Positions 1 to 10,799 of a DNA stretch of 64,000 bases are shown here, piece after piece. Position 1 is the first letter of the stretch. Each line of letters begins with the position of its first letter. Made by a program: the position numbers and the translations under genes. The stretch covers positions 153,603,265 to 153,667,264 of the forward strand of contig CAXKWD010000005.1 of the NCBI GenBank assembly GCA_964059195.1. Reading direction: 5' to 3'. This stretch comes from Ectobius pallidus (Eukaryota > Arthropoda > Insecta > Blattodea > Ectobiidae). Under the pieces are notes generated by a model. The model was not told the origin of the DNA, did not search any database, and saw only the letters and a program-made list of their open reading frames with translations.

Positions 1-294
1 ATAGTGTCTTTAGAAAACTCAACATAATATCATGTGTATTTTGAAATTTAATAGTAGGCATAGCCTATCTAGAGATCTATTAATCCTTAGAGCCGGTTTT
101 ATGTGCTAAGCACACAAGAGCATATTATGTTTCATTCCTGCACCGGTTATGTGTTCCAGGAATGCCCCTGAGGAAGGCAGTCTGTTAACACAAAATATGT
201 TTCGGTCACGTATTGAATGGTTTTTAAACTGACTGCAACAGAATGAAGCTAATTCCTCGGTGCACAGCAGAAAATATTTTTGATTCTGCTAAAT

Positions 295-541
295 GGTCGG
301 TACAACGCCAAAGTGAACTAAGCGCCAAACTCCATATTTTGAGAAAACTGAAGTTGAAGTTTGAGTGTTGTAAAAAAATCTTGATCAAAACGAAATTTCC
401 TTTTTTCTCAACTGATTTTACTATCGTAGTATCGCTTAGTTCGTTATTGCAGACCGTAGGATATCAAAATCTGCACCATGGACTACCAATAGTCTATATT
501 TTGACAATTGGCGCTTAGTTCACTTTGGCGTTGTACCGACC
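295..541. mobile_element. Short MITE with perfect 34-bp terminal inverted repeats
   Basis: The first 34 bases (295-328, beginning GGTCGGTACAACGCC) are the exact reverse complement of the last 34 (508-541). The element is flanked on both sides by AAAT (291-294 and 542-545), which looks like a 4-bp target duplication. At 247 bp it has no coding capacity. I cannot assign a superfamily: 8-bp (hAT) and TA (Tc1/mariner) duplications are excluded by the flanks. Confidence 0.8.
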
Positions 542-545
542 AAAT

Positions 546-1213
546 GTAAGTTTGAGAAGGGCTAGAAGGACAAAGGTATTCTCAGTCTCCAAAAAATTTA
601 GTTGTTTCCCCTCCCTAAAACTTTCTTCTTCAATAGATGGAAGGGCAGTTAATTCTTGCAAACAAAGTTGTCCGGACATAAACCCTCCCCTACTAGTCTC
701 ATCTTTCAGAGACACACTTCATAAAAAAAAAAAAATTCAGAACAGCAGTAGCGATGCGTGGTATGATAAAAGAAAACAGGTTACAACAGGAACTAATGAC
801 ATCCAGGAACTTATTGAAGCTCCATAACTTTTAAACTAACAGTAGGCCTACATATTAAGAAATCAATAACTCACAATGCTGAATCATAAAGCTGTGTGTA
901 GCATTTAAATACCAGTGCAGGGTAAACCCACAAGAGGCTCCTCGGCATTAAAGTGTCTGGGTTGAGGGTTTAATTAATATAATAACTTTCCAATTGCTCA
1001 TAGTTGTTAAATTTACCATCTGAGCAACAGAAACCTAACCAGATGTATAGCCTAAAAGTGCTTGGCAGGCTAGCTTTCTATCCCATGAAGCTCTCTCTAA
1101 TACATGATTTGCATCTGTGTATAAGACTTTCAACTGTAATTAGAGCTGTGGGTCCTTTCTGCAATACGGCTGTGTAAAATGAATTATTACTAGATACTGT
1201 TAATAAAACAAAC
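546..1213. other. Sequence downstream of P450 exon 1, no recognised gene
   Basis: If the P450 gene continues leftwards, this is its first intron. A minus-strand open frame (about 552-715, containing LTALPSIEEESF) has protein-like composition but I do not recognise it; it runs into the MITE at 541. Nothing resembling a second P450 exon was seen. Confidence 0.4.
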
Positions 1214-1598
1214 CTGTTAGATTGAAAAGCATCTTTGAAAAGAAGTGGTCTGCTTGGACAACTTTTTTGTGATCTGTGAAGTATTCAAAATCTTTCACAG
1301 TAATGGCCTTAAGCAGTTCGGGATCTCTCACCATGAAGGTTGGGTTCATGAATTCATATACTCCAAAGTAAGCATGACCTTTCATTTGATCGTACATCCA
1401 TTTCACATGATCAGGAAATGATCTCTTTTTGAAGACCATAGGCCCCATGTTTCCAACAAATGGCATGGGCTTAATGTATGGAACATTGAGATTTGCGAAG
1501 TAGCTGAAGTTCCTGGTGCCATGTTTGTACATCGTACAAATTCCCAGTATGACGATGAGAAAAATTATGGTCAAGAAAAGCAATGTTGTGGCATCCAT
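1214..1598 (-). CDS. Cytochrome P450, first coding exon only (CYP3-clan, CYP6/CYP9-like)
   Basis: Microsomal P450s are haem monooxygenases anchored in the ER membrane that oxidise xenobiotics or endogenous lipids using electrons from P450 reductase. Translation from the chosen Met (1598) starts MDATTLLFLTIIFLIVILGI, a membrane anchor, followed by the hinge (YIKPMPFVGNMGPM) and the A-helix/beta-1 region (GVYEFMNPTFMVRDPELLKA...DFEYFTDH) typical of insect CYP6 and CYP9 proteins. A start 11 codons upstream (1631) is open but would put charged residues before the anchor. The exon ends CTAACAG|GTTTGT, a good donor (GT at 1213-1212) giving a phase-1 intron. The I-helix, ExxR and haem-binding Cys are not in the window, so the gene is partial here and its function cannot be judged. 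Family assignment is by eye; the subfamily is not determined. Confidence 0.85.
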
Positions 1599-1631
1599 GT
1601 TTACTTTATGTTTAGAATTCGATTTGTCCAC

Positions 1632-3015
1632 AAGTAAAGCATAAATTGAATAAAATGTGGTGAAAGATACCTGAAAAGAAAAGTAGAATGAATATGGAAG
1701 TTCTTGCTTTAAGAATAAATCATGTACAACAGTAATGACTAGGGTCTAGATTTTTAGGTTTTTATAAACCCTGTACATTATTAGTTATTTAAACATATTA
1801 AAATGCTTTTATTTTAGTCTTTTACCATTTTAATAAGAGCTTTTAAGTTTCACTTTAATAAATATAAGAAACACATTGAAAACAACGTTGAGAGTGAAAT
1901 AGAGGAATACTTATAATTATATATGGCAAGATGTGCAATTAAACTGTCTACTATCCGAGAAATTAAAATGCCCTTATGTGCAACATATTAACATGACTTA
2001 ACGTTTCGGGGGGGCTGTAGCCCCCTCAGCCCCCCTCTGAATACACCTCTGTCTCGGGTAGATTATAGCAGAAAAGAGAGCAGTGCTTGAAATGGTACTT
2101 GATAAATTTTCCAATAGTGAGGAAACAAGAAAACTTAATATTGTGTTATGACTTAACCGCTTTAATAATAATAGTTAGAAAAGCGCAAAGTATGCATGAT
2201 TTGATGTGTTTATTCCATGGGTGTTTATTCACTGCAGAAACTAGTTATTGACTTTACTCTTCGGCTGCATGAGATGGCACACAATTTGCATATGCACTCT
2301 ACACTGGGTTTGTGGTAGCCTTTCGTTGCAGATCTTGAAATGGAAACCATGCACTGCAAAGCGCGTGATGGTGTGTCTGAGTTTGTAGCACGGACCCTTC
2401 CATTCGTCTGACAGCATATTCTCTGTTGTATATAAGTTGCTCCATATTTGTAACCTCTTCGTTCAGAGTTCCTGTAGAAGATTCTCATACTGAGCAGTAG
2501 ACGGGAGCAGTAGTCGGTTTCTCAGATCAAACCTGACTCTTCACTGGTTTGGGCATTCTCGAACTGTTCCTTTGAAAGTTTATAGGTGGCTAACCTCTAG
2601 CTTCGCTCAATATGACAACAATGGTGGTGTGTTTTGGCAATATGATAGATAACTGAATTAGTTTATTGGTGTCTACAGATAACTGAATTAGTTTATTGGT
2701 GTCTAAGCCTATTGATCTAGCTATCGATACAACGATGTATCTGATTCTGATGCCCATTTTATCAAATCTTTTATGCAAAACAAACTTTCATTGGTATTAA
2801 TTAACTGATGGGTATCTCAATGATAAGAATCTAGAGAAATGCTCTGTGGGTGTCTGGTGGCACGAAGTTAAAAACCCATGTGGTCTCTTCATAATTTTCT
2901 TTACAGAATGTAAAATAAAATCTTTTCTGAAGGATAATACTGAAAATCGAATTATATTTGTAACTTTCTGTAAACTCTAAGGTTATCAGATTTGCTCGTA
3001 TTTAGAAGATTCCTG
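1632..3015. other. Intergenic, upstream of the P450 exon
   Basis: No gene was found. The stretch holds a G/C-rich block (about 2005-2050, GGGGGGG...CCCCCC) resembling the right end of the element at 44812, and a 30-bp tandem duplication at 2647-2705. Otherwise it is A+T-rich, non-repetitive sequence. Confidence 0.5.
2647..2705. repeat. 30-bp tandem duplication
   Basis: Two adjacent near-perfect copies of a 30-bp unit (2647-2676 and 2677-2705), each containing AACTGAATTAGTTTATTGGT. Its freshness suggests a recent slippage or local duplication. Confidence 0.85.
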
Positions 3016-3655
3016 CAGGGGTGTCCATGGGAGGGGGGTTAAGACGCAGAGTGCATCATTGAAATTTCTGGGAGGTGTTTGAAAACTGTAGTAAAATAGG
3101 TTAAAAGTAAAAAGTTCAACTTTTGTGAACTCAAAAGGTAACTAAAACCTCTTCTAATTCTTTTGAAGCGAATAAAATATAAACATACCGTACCATCTAG
3201 TAGGCCTAAAGTTGTAACCACAGCAAAACGCTTTTGCTTGTAACCAAGTGCCATTCCGATGAAATCAGTCACCGAGTTGTATGTGCTGACTTTACTGCGA
3301 ATGCGAACTGAAGCCATTGTAGGCCCATCGTCTCATCTTGTTGTTTAGACTCACCATTCTATTGCTTAACTGTTAAGAAGTTAAAACATTAAATTTTTCT
3401 TAAATTTGTCTTGGAATATATTCTGTAATCATTTGTTAACAGTTATGTATAGACTACATATCATGTAAAAGTAACTTCCTTAAACATATTTTATCAATTG
3501 ACACATCTTTTATTACAAATTCAGGGAAGAAGTTTTGAAGTAGGACTACTGTTTTTCTGTTTAACTGTTTGTAAGGCGGGGTTACTATTCAGTATTCATG
3601 AGGTTTGGGTGATAGGAAGTTGGAAGTCATGAAACTATGGGGGGGGGCACCCCTG
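3016..3655. mobile_element. Possible decayed hAT-like element
   Basis: It starts CAGGGGTG and ends CACCCCTG, an 8-base inverted terminus of a form common in hAT elements, with G-rich subterminal tracts at both ends (3031-3039, 3638-3648). The flanks match only partly, so the target duplication is not proven. The interior has no recognised coding. Confidence 0.35.
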
Positions 3656-4367
3656 ATTACTATCATAGTTTCCCGCCGTTTTTATTCAATTTAAACATTT
3701 CCTAGTTTTCCCCAATTTACGTAGAGAACTTCAGAAGTATTTAATATAAGCTAAGAAGAGTTTTATTTGGCACATCATTAATTTTATCGTCATGATTAGC
3801 CATCCATTAGAATGATCGATCTCCTAGGCAAGGTTACGAGTAATCGATAACTCGCACGTACGTTAATCGATAGTTGAATGATGAGAGACGATTCGATTAG
3901 AACGTTGGAACGCGGGAATTCGTTCTTGAAAGAGTTTGTTGCATTTGTATTTCAAGTTTCGGTCGGATTTATTGATGTAAACTTTCAGGAAAACGAAATA
4001 CCGAACTTCTAGTTGATAAACCATCGCTTGTGTATATTTGAAGAAGTGGAAGTGTTCGCCTTTCCCCAATTTGACATGGTGGTGTTGATGTTAGGAAACC
4101 TCATGTTAAGGGTATGTAACTTGCTAACATTCATTTTTCATAACCTTTAATTTACTTCATGCTTCAGTCCAAGTACTGGAATGAAGAATTTTAATTATCG
4201 AAAAGTCTTGGTGTTTCTAATTATTGGCAGAAAAGGTTTATCTACCACATTTCTTCTGAAAAATTCTGGTAACCCTAAAAAACCTTAAGTAGCACAGTTG
4301 CACAGTAAGCGTTATACTAATGAGGCCCATTGTCTGTTGACCAATTTATAATCTGCGCCCGATTGTT

Positions 4368-4403
<36 letters not shown>

Positions 4404-6184
4404 TTTATTAGCCAATGTCCATACAGGTGAGGCATCGTCAATATGGGTCATTCTCCAGAAAAGGGCAGATTTCAATGTTAGATTTTTTTTTTAAATTATT
4501 TTTTATTTTGGACCATGTAATTTTTTTATGTAATATTTCTTTCTGCAGAGTACTACTGAGGTACTTTCCCTACTCACCGAGTGTTATTTTGCATTAAATT
4601 AACAAGGTTAGAAAATGGCGCATTCACGGATGTGTGAAAATAGTAAGAAATAGTAATTATATAGAAGTTATGTGAGAATTAGATTTAATTTACTGTATTA
4701 AATGTTATCATAAAAAAGAACAATATTTATTACCATGCAAATGGATTAACACACAACAATTTACTTATTTTTATTTATGTTAAAATAGATTATCACCTTA
4801 AAATCAAAACTTTAAATCAAAACATGATATATTGTCAGAAACTATTAGGCTATACCAGTATCTCCTTTAAACAAAAATAATAAATGCAGACACTTAAATA
4901 TGTCATCAATTACAACATTAATTACACCTCCATGGATAGGACTCGAGAGTAACAGTAACGGTACTGGCAAGTAAAAGAAATCCTGCGGGACCAAATTCCG
5001 GCACACCAGCGACTGTAACTGGCCTAATTTGCACTACATCTCCGTCGTTAAATAACTATAGGCTATACCAACTAGGAGCGAATGTACAAATACTTAGCCG
5101 TCCCATTGTCTGTCTAGATTTAAAAAGTTTCCCGGGCTGCTAGCTTATAGGTGGCATAGTATCAATGCTTAACGGAATATTTTTTCTACGATATGGAATA
5201 TGAAGATATCTGTTTATAACTGTCAGTCGGAAGAGAATACTCCACCAACTTTTTTTTCTTAATTTTTTCGCAATCTGTTTATAACAATATTTTTCTTTAA
5301 ACACTTCATACGTTAGGCCTACACTGAATATTATAGTGGTTAGGCCCTACAACTTTTGTCAGATTTTTTTGGGGGTGTAAATACGAACTTCAGAAACATA
5401 TGAACAAAAACTTTCAAATTACCGGAGCAGGTTACAGATAACTACTTGAATTAACAGTTTTATAATAAGAATTTTTTTGTAATCTCATCATCCCAGCATG
5501 GAAATGAAAATACCAATGGTAAAACATAAAACAATCAATATTTTATTGTGTTTTTCTATTCCTTTAGTGTTTAGATGTGAAAAGCAATAACCGGTAAAGG
5601 CTATGTCCATCGGTGGGCACATTATACTGTGCGCTGAGGGAACTTAATTTCTTCTCAGATTGTATTTTTTGTATAGGCGAAGTGTAACTTTTTCTCAGCA
5701 ACCAGTATTTGAAAATACAGGATCACTTGCTTTCTCGAATTGGAATTTAAATTAACTAAGTTTCGGTTACCAGTAACTTTTGAGATAAAAATAAAATATT
5801 AAAATTAAAATTAAACTAAATCAGTCACTCTGTAAACTTTTAGTTCATAGAACACAATGATATGTGAATGTTATAAGTATATATAAAAAAGTTTATAACC
5901 ATCTCTATTGGTTACGGAGAAAAAAGGTCCAGTTTCGTGTTAAATTTCTCTTCTTATAAATACGAATATTTGAATATTCTGTATGAAAATATTTTATTTA
6001 TTAGAAATCGCGAGCAGCATTTATTAAATAGCACAACATTTGAAACACAGCTAGAAAAGCGAGGGTACGGATCTTTTTTTTAAAAAAAGCAAACGTACAT
6101 TCATTACATATTTTTAATGAGATTGATGTATTTTTATTCGGATCTACGTTGTTTTAAATAATTTATTTTATTGATTTAAACTAG
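3656..6184. other. Intergenic, A+T-rich
   Basis: No gene, RNA or clear mobile element was recognised apart from a (TAA)n microsatellite at 4369-4402. Short open frames here have no protein-like signal. Confidence 0.5.
4369..4402. repeat. (TAA)n microsatellite
   Basis: An uninterrupted run of about eleven trinucleotides. Confidence 0.95.
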
Positions 6185-6199
6185 TAAGACTTCTTACTT

Positions 6200-6514
6200 G
6201 ACCGCCTGCGTGGTCTCGTGGTTAGCGTCACTGGTTACAGATCCACAGGTTCGATCCCCGGTACCTCCTCGGTTTTTTCTGAGGTAGGGAGGTCTGGCAG
6301 GGGTGCACACAGCCTCGTGATTCAAATTGAGGAGCTACTTGATAGAGAAGTAGTGGCTCCGGTCATGGAAATCACCATTAATGGCCGTGGGATTCGGCAT
6401 GCTTACCACATGCCCCCAATCCTGCCATCTGCCTATGGTAGATGACGCAGCGATCGGATGGTGGGCCAAGTCCCTTCAGGGATGTAGTGCCACGGAGTTT
6501 AGGTTTAGTTAGTT
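6200..6514 (+). mobile_element. Full-length tRNA-derived SINE (type 1)
   Basis: The head is tRNA-like: an A-box region (TGGTCTCGTGGTTAGCG) and a B box (GGTTCGATCCC, 6248-6258), the internal RNA polymerase III promoter. A unique body of about 240 bp follows. It is flanked by a 15-bp target duplication with one mismatch (6185-6199 and 6515-6529, TAAGAYTTCTTACTT). A 5'-truncated copy of the same family lies at about 38569-38745. It was mobilised by a LINE reverse transcriptase in trans; the partner is unknown. Confidence 0.92.
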
Positions 6515-6984
6515 TAAGATTTCTTACTTACGACCGTTGTCTGTAATGCCAGAGCCGAGATGTTGATGGGCGGTTTGTGCTCTCAGGTGTTCGGAGATGT
6601 ACTGGCACTGTGTGAAATTCGCGATGTTAAATACGATGATGAAGGTTACTAGAAGTTGCGCAACACTGTGAGCAGATAATGGGTTCACTACACCTGTCGC
6701 TTTATCTCGAGCTTCACAACGTTGCGCAATAGTTTATAAGGCATCTTATTGCTTTCGGGTACTCTTTATCATCAGTAGGGCACGGTGTTTTAGGTTTTTA
6801 TACCCCCTGTTTTATTGTTTTTTAAATGTATTATAAGTAAATAAACACATTGAAAAAATATGTTAATTTTATTTTCATTTAAATTTCCATGGCACTGAAT
6901 CACAAAACTTTAAGGACAATTTTTGATTAGTTTTAGAACTACCCCTGTTATTTCCAACTCCACCACAAACTAAACAAGAAAGTA

Positions 6985-7095
6985 CTCAGTTGGTTAGAGC
7001 ATCAACACGGAGAGCCGAAGATCCTGGTTCAAATCCCGGCTATGGCATTGAATTTTTCATTCTGACTTCAACTTTCCATCAACAAGAATATTCTC
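6985..7095 (+). mobile_element. Short retroposed tRNA-like sequence (SINE type 2)
   Basis: It has CTCAGTTGGTTAGAGCA (A-box region) and GGTTCAAATCCC (B box) followed by only about 45 bp of tail. An 18-bp duplication with one mismatch (7 bases before ATCAAC... excluded; 6967-6984 and 7096-7113, AACAAGAAAGTA core) brackets it, proving insertion by retroposition. The first bases of the tRNA are missing, so it is a 5'-truncated SINE or a retroposed tRNA. Confidence 0.85.
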
Positions 7096-7113
7096 AAACT
7101 CAACAAGAAAGTA

Positions 7114-7547
7114 TTTCAATTAATCAATCAGCTTTTAGAATACTTCACTTTCGGCGTTTGCTGGAGCAAACACTATGAATAAACTGCAAGTGTAGCCTTA
7201 GCTTCTTAAGAATGCCTTTAATTTGCTTACAAAGAAACCGGGGATTTCGGTTCACTTAAGGTTTCCTTTACCAGGAGAATGGGGTACAAAATTACAAAAT
7301 CCAATGCTATATTTTATCTTACAAAATAATGTACTGGCAACAATGAGCAAGATGCAAAATGTAGACAGAAATTTAGAGTAATTTTAGTGGAATAATAATA
7401 ATTCGACTAATTATATTAATTATTAATAATTTATCGTATTTAACTTGAAAAGTAGATTTAGTCATTTTTAGTTTTTAACGCCTTATTTATTTGTTTCTGT
7501 TACGTACGAACGTGTTTTGGTAGCCTATCTGAGTGATTCTGATGATA
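7114..7547. other. Intergenic, nothing recognised
   Basis: A+T-rich sequence without protein-like frames, inverted repeats or tRNA boxes. Confidence 0.5.
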
Positions 7548-8440
7548 AAAAATCTGATGTGAAAGTCACATAACTTCCTCTGCCCCCCAAAAAAGTTAGC
7601 AGTATTCACATATCCTTTTACAGATTCGCAAGACACAATTTTACGCTATTATTATCCTATAAATACCTCTTCTTTCAATGATGCGACTAAAAGCGCAGGC
7701 TAGCCTATATAACAAACTTAAAAAAAAGAACAAGTGACTGCAGACGTTTATTGAACTTTCCGCCGTAAAGAATAATTTCCGAAATTATCGAATATTTCCC
7801 TCGGATACTTCTTTACTCTATACCGGGCCAACAATACATCTTTCTCACTTCTCATTCTTATATAGAATAAGAGGCCGTGGAAGAGCGAGTATTCAGTTGT
7901 TCATCACGCAAGACAAAATTTCTACAAACAGTGGGTGAACAGTGGGTGGCCTGTAACTACCCTCAGAGAATTTTTTCTAAAAAAAGTTTCAAATAAAAGT
8001 TTTAGGTCTCAGTAAAAGGAACACATGTGCAAATTTTAAAGAAAATCGTTAGAGCCGTTTTCGAGAAAATCGCGAAAAACGAAAATTTCTTCATGTAAAG
8101 TCCCCTTAAAAATAAGAGAAATTTGTCGCCAATCTTCGAATCACATCTTTAGAAGGTACCTGACCCAAATACGAAATTTTGTTTTCATACGATTCTCCGT
8201 TTCGGAGCTAGCCTGTTCACAAACTTCCACACAGACAGACACACACACAGACACACACACAGACATGTTTCCAAAAATAGTATTTTTGGATTCAGGGGCC
8301 TTGAAACGTGTATATATGCTAAAAACTCAACTTCGAATTTGGGGGTCGAAAACAATACTTCCTCTACCTATAGTACCTATGGTACGGGCAGAGGAAGTAA
8401 AAATTTGATGTGAAATACATAATTTCCTCTACCCAGGAAT
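7548..8440. repeat. Interspersed repeat ending in CACAGACA tracts, unclassified
   Basis: Two related segments (about 7548-7590 and 8398-8440) share the phrase TTGATGTGAAA followed by CTTCCTCTRCCC, and the inverse GGGCAGAGGAAGT occurs at 8386-8398. Between them is a fixed phrase (GAGCCGTTTTCGAGAAAATC) and an (ACAC/AGAC)n tract at 8230-8266. A related phrase recurs near 41610. It looks like a transposon or LINE 3' region, but I cannot name the family. Confidence 0.45.
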
Positions 8441-8576
8441 TTTCCTAGGGAATTCTCTTACAAACAAAAACGTATTTTCTTGTCACTTATGTTGACAATG
8501 TCAAACAAGGTTCCCCTTATCGCTGTAGCCATTACGGTATTAATCATATTTTATTCATTACGAACGATGAAATGGT

Positions 8577-8774
8577 GCATTAATTAAGTTGTTTTTAACA
8601 TTTAATTATGTTGAAACAGGACATTAATTAAGTTGTTTTTAACATTCAATTATGTTGAAACAGGACATTAATTAAGTTGTTTTTAACATTTAATTTTGTT
8701 GAAACAGGACATTAATTAAGTTGTTTTTAACATTCAATTATGTTGAAACAGGACATTAATTAAGTTGTTTTGAA
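8577..8774 (+). repeat. 44-bp tandem repeat, about 4.5 copies
   Basis: Units start at 8577, 8621, 8665, 8709 and 8753 (partial). Each contains CATTAATTAAGTTGTTTTTA and a GTTGAAACAGG tail and differs by only a few bases. The array lies just upstream of the point where the truncated gustatory receptor copy loses similarity to its intact relative. There are no spacers, so it is not CRISPR-like. Confidence 0.95.
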
Positions 8775-8812
8775 CCTGTATCTAACAGCCTATTCGCTAC
8801 AGCAGTAGAGTT

Positions 8813-8830
8813 TTTCTTTCTTTCTTTCTC
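8813..8830 (+). repeat. (TTTC)n pyrimidine tract
   Basis: It begins a pyrimidine-rich stretch (8810-8860) that ends ...TTTACTAG at 8876 and could act as a 3' splice site for the receptor frame that follows. Confidence 0.7.
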
Positions 8831-8886
8831 TTCACCTTCTTTCTTCTCCTATTATTTTTCAATAACTGTTTACTAGTCAAAATGTC

Positions 8887-9597
8887 ATTGTATATGAGTT
8901 AGCTATACGAATTTCAAAATTAACTGGCGGAATAACTTGTATTCTGTTCTATAAGATTGTGAAGTGTGTACTTATTCAACTACAATCCATCGCAGAAGAC
9001 CTTCGAATGATGGACAAAAAGAGTTTTGGAAGATCTGGGTCAGTTACTGACCGTATACTCTTTCTGAAAGAAATTAGCGATATTCCTGAAAACATTCTAC
9101 TCCAATCGGTTTTGAGAAATTCCAGGTTGCAAGCTAAAATCCTTCTTCAAGGACGCATAAAATACACAAAAATTTGCAGAATATCTGAAGTGCTGAATTC
9201 AATTTTCAGTGTCCTAATGACAGTAGAAGTGATCCGAAACTCCGTTACTTTAATGTCTAATGCATTCAGTGTCTTTCTTTTCTGGGGTGTTACAGTAAAT
9301 ACTTGCTTAAACTTCGGCTGGTGCGTAATTAATTTTTCATGTTTGGCGGCTGTTACCGTCGTGGGCGATATGGTTACTTCAGAAAGTGATGTCATCGTCA
9401 AACGAGTTCAGAAATTACTGCTAGCAACGCCTGTAGATTGGAAAGTGCTACTGCAGTCGAATCTCTTCTTGTGTCAGCTCACAAAAAGTAAAATAGAGTT
9501 CAAGGCTTCAGGACTCAGTTTGAATTTGTCTTCTTTCTTTACAATTTTGGCGTCTGTTGCAACCTATCTAATTGTGTTGGCTCAGTTCAGGAAATAG
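8887..9597 (+). pseudogene. Gustatory receptor, 5'-truncated copy (C-terminal half only)
   Basis: Insect gustatory receptors are seven-transmembrane ligand-gated channels of taste neurons. This frame is open from 8866 and aligns, at roughly three quarters identity by eye, with the C-terminal 230 residues of the intact copy at 12556. Similarity begins at YELAIRISKLTGG (about 8893) and ends with the family signature TYLIVLAQF before the stop at 9595-9597. The four N-terminal membrane segments (about 156 residues) are absent; a stop (TAA, 8863) and the 44-bp repeat array lie immediately upstream. No ATG is in a suitable place. Either the gene lost its 5' half and is a pseudogene, or an upstream exon is spliced to the AG at 8876 after a strong pyrimidine tract. 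The downstream frame has no stops or frameshifts, so truncation is recent or the frame is still under selection. An AATAAA lies at 9683-9688. Confidence 0.85.
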
Positions 9598-9689
9598 ATC
9601 CTGAAAAACTAAAAGTGTACGGGGAAAAGTGGTGTTTATTTATGCACACAATGAGTCAATTTTCATATAATTTACTATTAAAAATAAAT

Positions 9690-10560
9690 TAATATGATAG
9701 GATATCGGGGGAATCTGAGAACGTCAATAGTTATAGTTGTAACTTTCTTTTTCAGTCTTGAATAATTGATACTACAATTTCAATATGTGTATCACAGATA
9801 TTACTACGTATTATATTATACAAAACAATTTTTTTCACCTGAAAGCATCCAGTTATGACTGAAAGAATGTGAAGGCTCTGTCATAGCCATTTCCACTACT
9901 CTAGGGAGAAATCTGCATTAATGTTTGTGAAATAATTACCGACAGAAAATAAACGCTTGATAACAATAGTCGAATGAATTAAATGAAGGTTATTTATTCA
10001 TATGTAAGATAATACTTACTATAAAACAGAATTGAACATATTTATTCATAAAATAATACGTTACTGTGTGATAATTGAACAACTCATAGGCTAATACAGT
10101 AATAGACTGCAAGCAACTATTTTTTCAACCAATACTCCATACTCAGTTACGAGTTATGAGTATTTTTGGAAGTCTATACTGATCTCTGGTGAACACCGCG
10201 TAGCAGAAAATCTAACGCCTGTCTGTTCAAGTCTTTTCATTTTACACTAGGCATCACTGCATGTCAACACCACAATCTTCATAAATGAAAAGCTGCAGCT
10301 TAACTGTGGCGTGAAACATGTTTTATTGCTTAAAAGAGAGAGTTAGGTAATGCCATCCCCTCGAACTGGTCATCCTATGAGCTGGGAACAGAATTGCTAC
10401 CTCCAATACAGCGTACAAGCCACAAAAAGGAAAATCTGATAACATAAACCAAATCTTTGATCGCAATAAACAGCATTTTTTCAATTTATTAGTATTAATC
10501 CGTACTGGACTTCATAAAAGTGATAACATTATCCGTGATTACATTAAGCGGCGTTCACTG
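9690..10560. other. Intergenic, nothing recognised
   Basis: A+T-rich sequence between the two receptor loci; no coding, RNA or repeat structure was recognised. Confidence 0.5.
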
Positions 10561-10567
10561 TATGTAA

Positions 10568-10789
10568 AGATCTCGCACGAAATCTGTGCCGATGACGACC
10601 GTTACTCGAGAGTGAGAGACATGCTATTGTGCGAGAGAGAGAGAGAGAGAGAGGTAGCTTGGCCTTTAAAAATAGAAAGGGAGGTACTGTTGTGCGAGAG
10701 AGATAGGTAGCAGGCCAGTCGACGCTACAGTCCCCACGAAAACATAATGCAATGACGTAGGCAATCGGCAAAGATTTCGTGCAGGATCT
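10568..10789. mobile_element. Possible small inverted-repeat element with GA tracts
   Basis: Imperfect inverted arms of about 28 bp (10568-10596 and 10764-10789, core GCACGAAATCT) enclose two copies of a phrase TGTGCGAGAGAGA...GGTAGC (10628-10658 and 10692-10712). The first copy holds a (GA)n run at 10633-10653. No target duplication was identified. Confidence 0.4.
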
Positions 10790-10799
10790 ATATATAGCT

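Noticed and set aside
243..518. 91-codon plus-strand frame.
   Set aside because: It runs across the MITE and its flank and cannot be a conserved gene.
6218..6445. 75-codon frame in the first SINE.
   Set aside because: It is inside a non-coding tRNA-derived retroposon.
8577..8774. Regularly repeated 44-bp units as a CRISPR array.
   Set aside because: The units are directly adjacent with no variable spacers, and the genome is eukaryotic.
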